NCBI GenBank assembly: GCA_018658605.1
Contig: JABHUV010000236.1
Span: 1 to 5,578, forward strand
DNA from: Planctomycetaceae bacterium
Lineage (GTDB): Bacteria > Planctomycetota > Planctomycetia > Pirellulales > Pirellulaceae
Reading direction: 5' to 3'
DNA: 5,578 bases
Part shown: positions 5,332 through 5,578 of the stretch, one piece after another
How positions within the stretch are numbered: position 1 is the stretch's first letter
How the letters are laid out: each line of letters opens with the position of its first letter
The notes under the pieces: model-generated
The model's input: only the letters and a program-made list of their open reading frames with translations
Told to the model about the DNA's origin: nothing
Databases searched by the model: none
Made by a program: the position numbers and the translations under genes

Positions 5332-5578
5332 ATGAATTTAAATTCTCGTTATATTGCCACGTTAATCGTTGTCGGTACTATTCTCAGTACTGTTTATACA
5401 ACGGCTGTTACTGCCGCGGCCAAACGTCCGAATATCCTATTCATCATGTCTGACGATCATGCGTATCAAGCGATTGGTGCCTACGGCAGTAAAGTCAACA
5501 AAACTCCGAACATCGATCGCATCGCTCGCGAAGGGATGCGTTTTGACCGAGCTTTTGTGACAAACTCCATTTGCGGCC
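5332..5578 (+). CDS. Secreted type I sulfatase, N-terminal part (3'-truncated)
   Basis: The first 82 codons of a formylglycine-dependent sulfatase (alkaline phosphatase-like fold, PF00884) are present; the frame runs off the window. A signal peptide is likely (hydrophobic 8-22, cleavage near the A28-A29-A30 run), so the enzyme should act in the periplasm or outside. [12 protein letters not shown] (32-43) is the canonical first strand, with D41 and D42 as calcium ligands. It is followed by Y-G (51-52) and [11 protein letters not shown] (58-68), the usual pattern. The last visible residues N-S-I-C-G (78-82) are the start of the C-x-P-S-R signature, making C81 the probable formylglycine precursor; the P-S-R lies beyond the edge. 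The wording around D-D-H-A-Y-Q-A-I resembles sulfatases acting on sulfated sugars, but the substrate cannot be fixed from this fragment. An AGGG ribosome site (5318-5321) precedes ATG by 10 bases. Confidence 0.88.
   Translation, partial: MNLNSRYIATLIVVGTILSTVYTTAVTAAAKRPNILFIMSDDHAYQAIGAYGSKVNKTPNIDRIAREGMRFDRAFVTNSICG

Noticed and set aside
5369..5560. 63-codon open frame overlapping the sulfatase start in another frame
   Set aside because: The overlapping frame encodes a signal peptide plus canonical sulfatase motifs, so this one is a shadow.

Overview
The window looks like a piece of a Planctomycetota chromosome, probably a Pirellulales- or Planctomycetales-like bacterium of moderate GC. 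This is inferred from gene content: a DUF1080/3-keto-disaccharide hydrolase-type protein, a formylglycine-type sulfatase with a signal peptide, and a large secreted protein with an N-terminal IPT/TIG-like segment and PPC-like domains. That combination is typical of planctomycete genomes. All recognisable genes are on the + strand, and no mobile element, tRNA, rRNA or CRISPR array is visible.

Layout: (1) 1-234 is the 3' end of a DUF1080 (LamG-like fold) gene. (2) After a 19-base gap, a GTG-initiated gene at 254-1297 encodes an FMN-dependent protein of the dihydroorotate dehydrogenase family. It keeps the Lys and SCPN catalytic elements but lacks one expected orotate-binding Asn. (3) 1298-1891 is a 594-base region without a convincing gene. 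It holds several inverted repeats, a good sigma70-like promoter (1709-1737) for the next gene, and a minus-strand hairpin plus T-tract that overlaps the end of the dehydrogenase gene. (4) 1892-2785 encodes an exported TPR protein with a coiled coil and a low-complexity tail. (5) 2786-2956 contains a perfect 13-bp inverted repeat just ahead of the next gene. (6) 2957-5275 encodes a 772-residue exported multi-domain beta-sandwich protein with IPT-like, PPC-like and two Ig-like segments. (7) 5332-5578 is the start of a secreted type I sulfatase, cut by the window edge just after its putative formylglycine cysteine.

How the genes may work together: the DUF1080 and dehydrogenase genes are close enough to be cotranscribed, although no functional link is obvious. 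The TPR, PPC-type and sulfatase genes all encode exported proteins. The PPC-type gene and the sulfatase are 56 bases apart, which fits a shared role at the cell surface or periplasm, such as processing of sulfated polysaccharide. That is inference. I do not see a clear novel defence or mobile system. The most distinctive points are the altered substrate site of the dehydrogenase, the slippery A-tract with an open -1 frame at its 3' end, the regulatory-looking 1298-1891 region, and the long perfect palindrome at 2890-2925.
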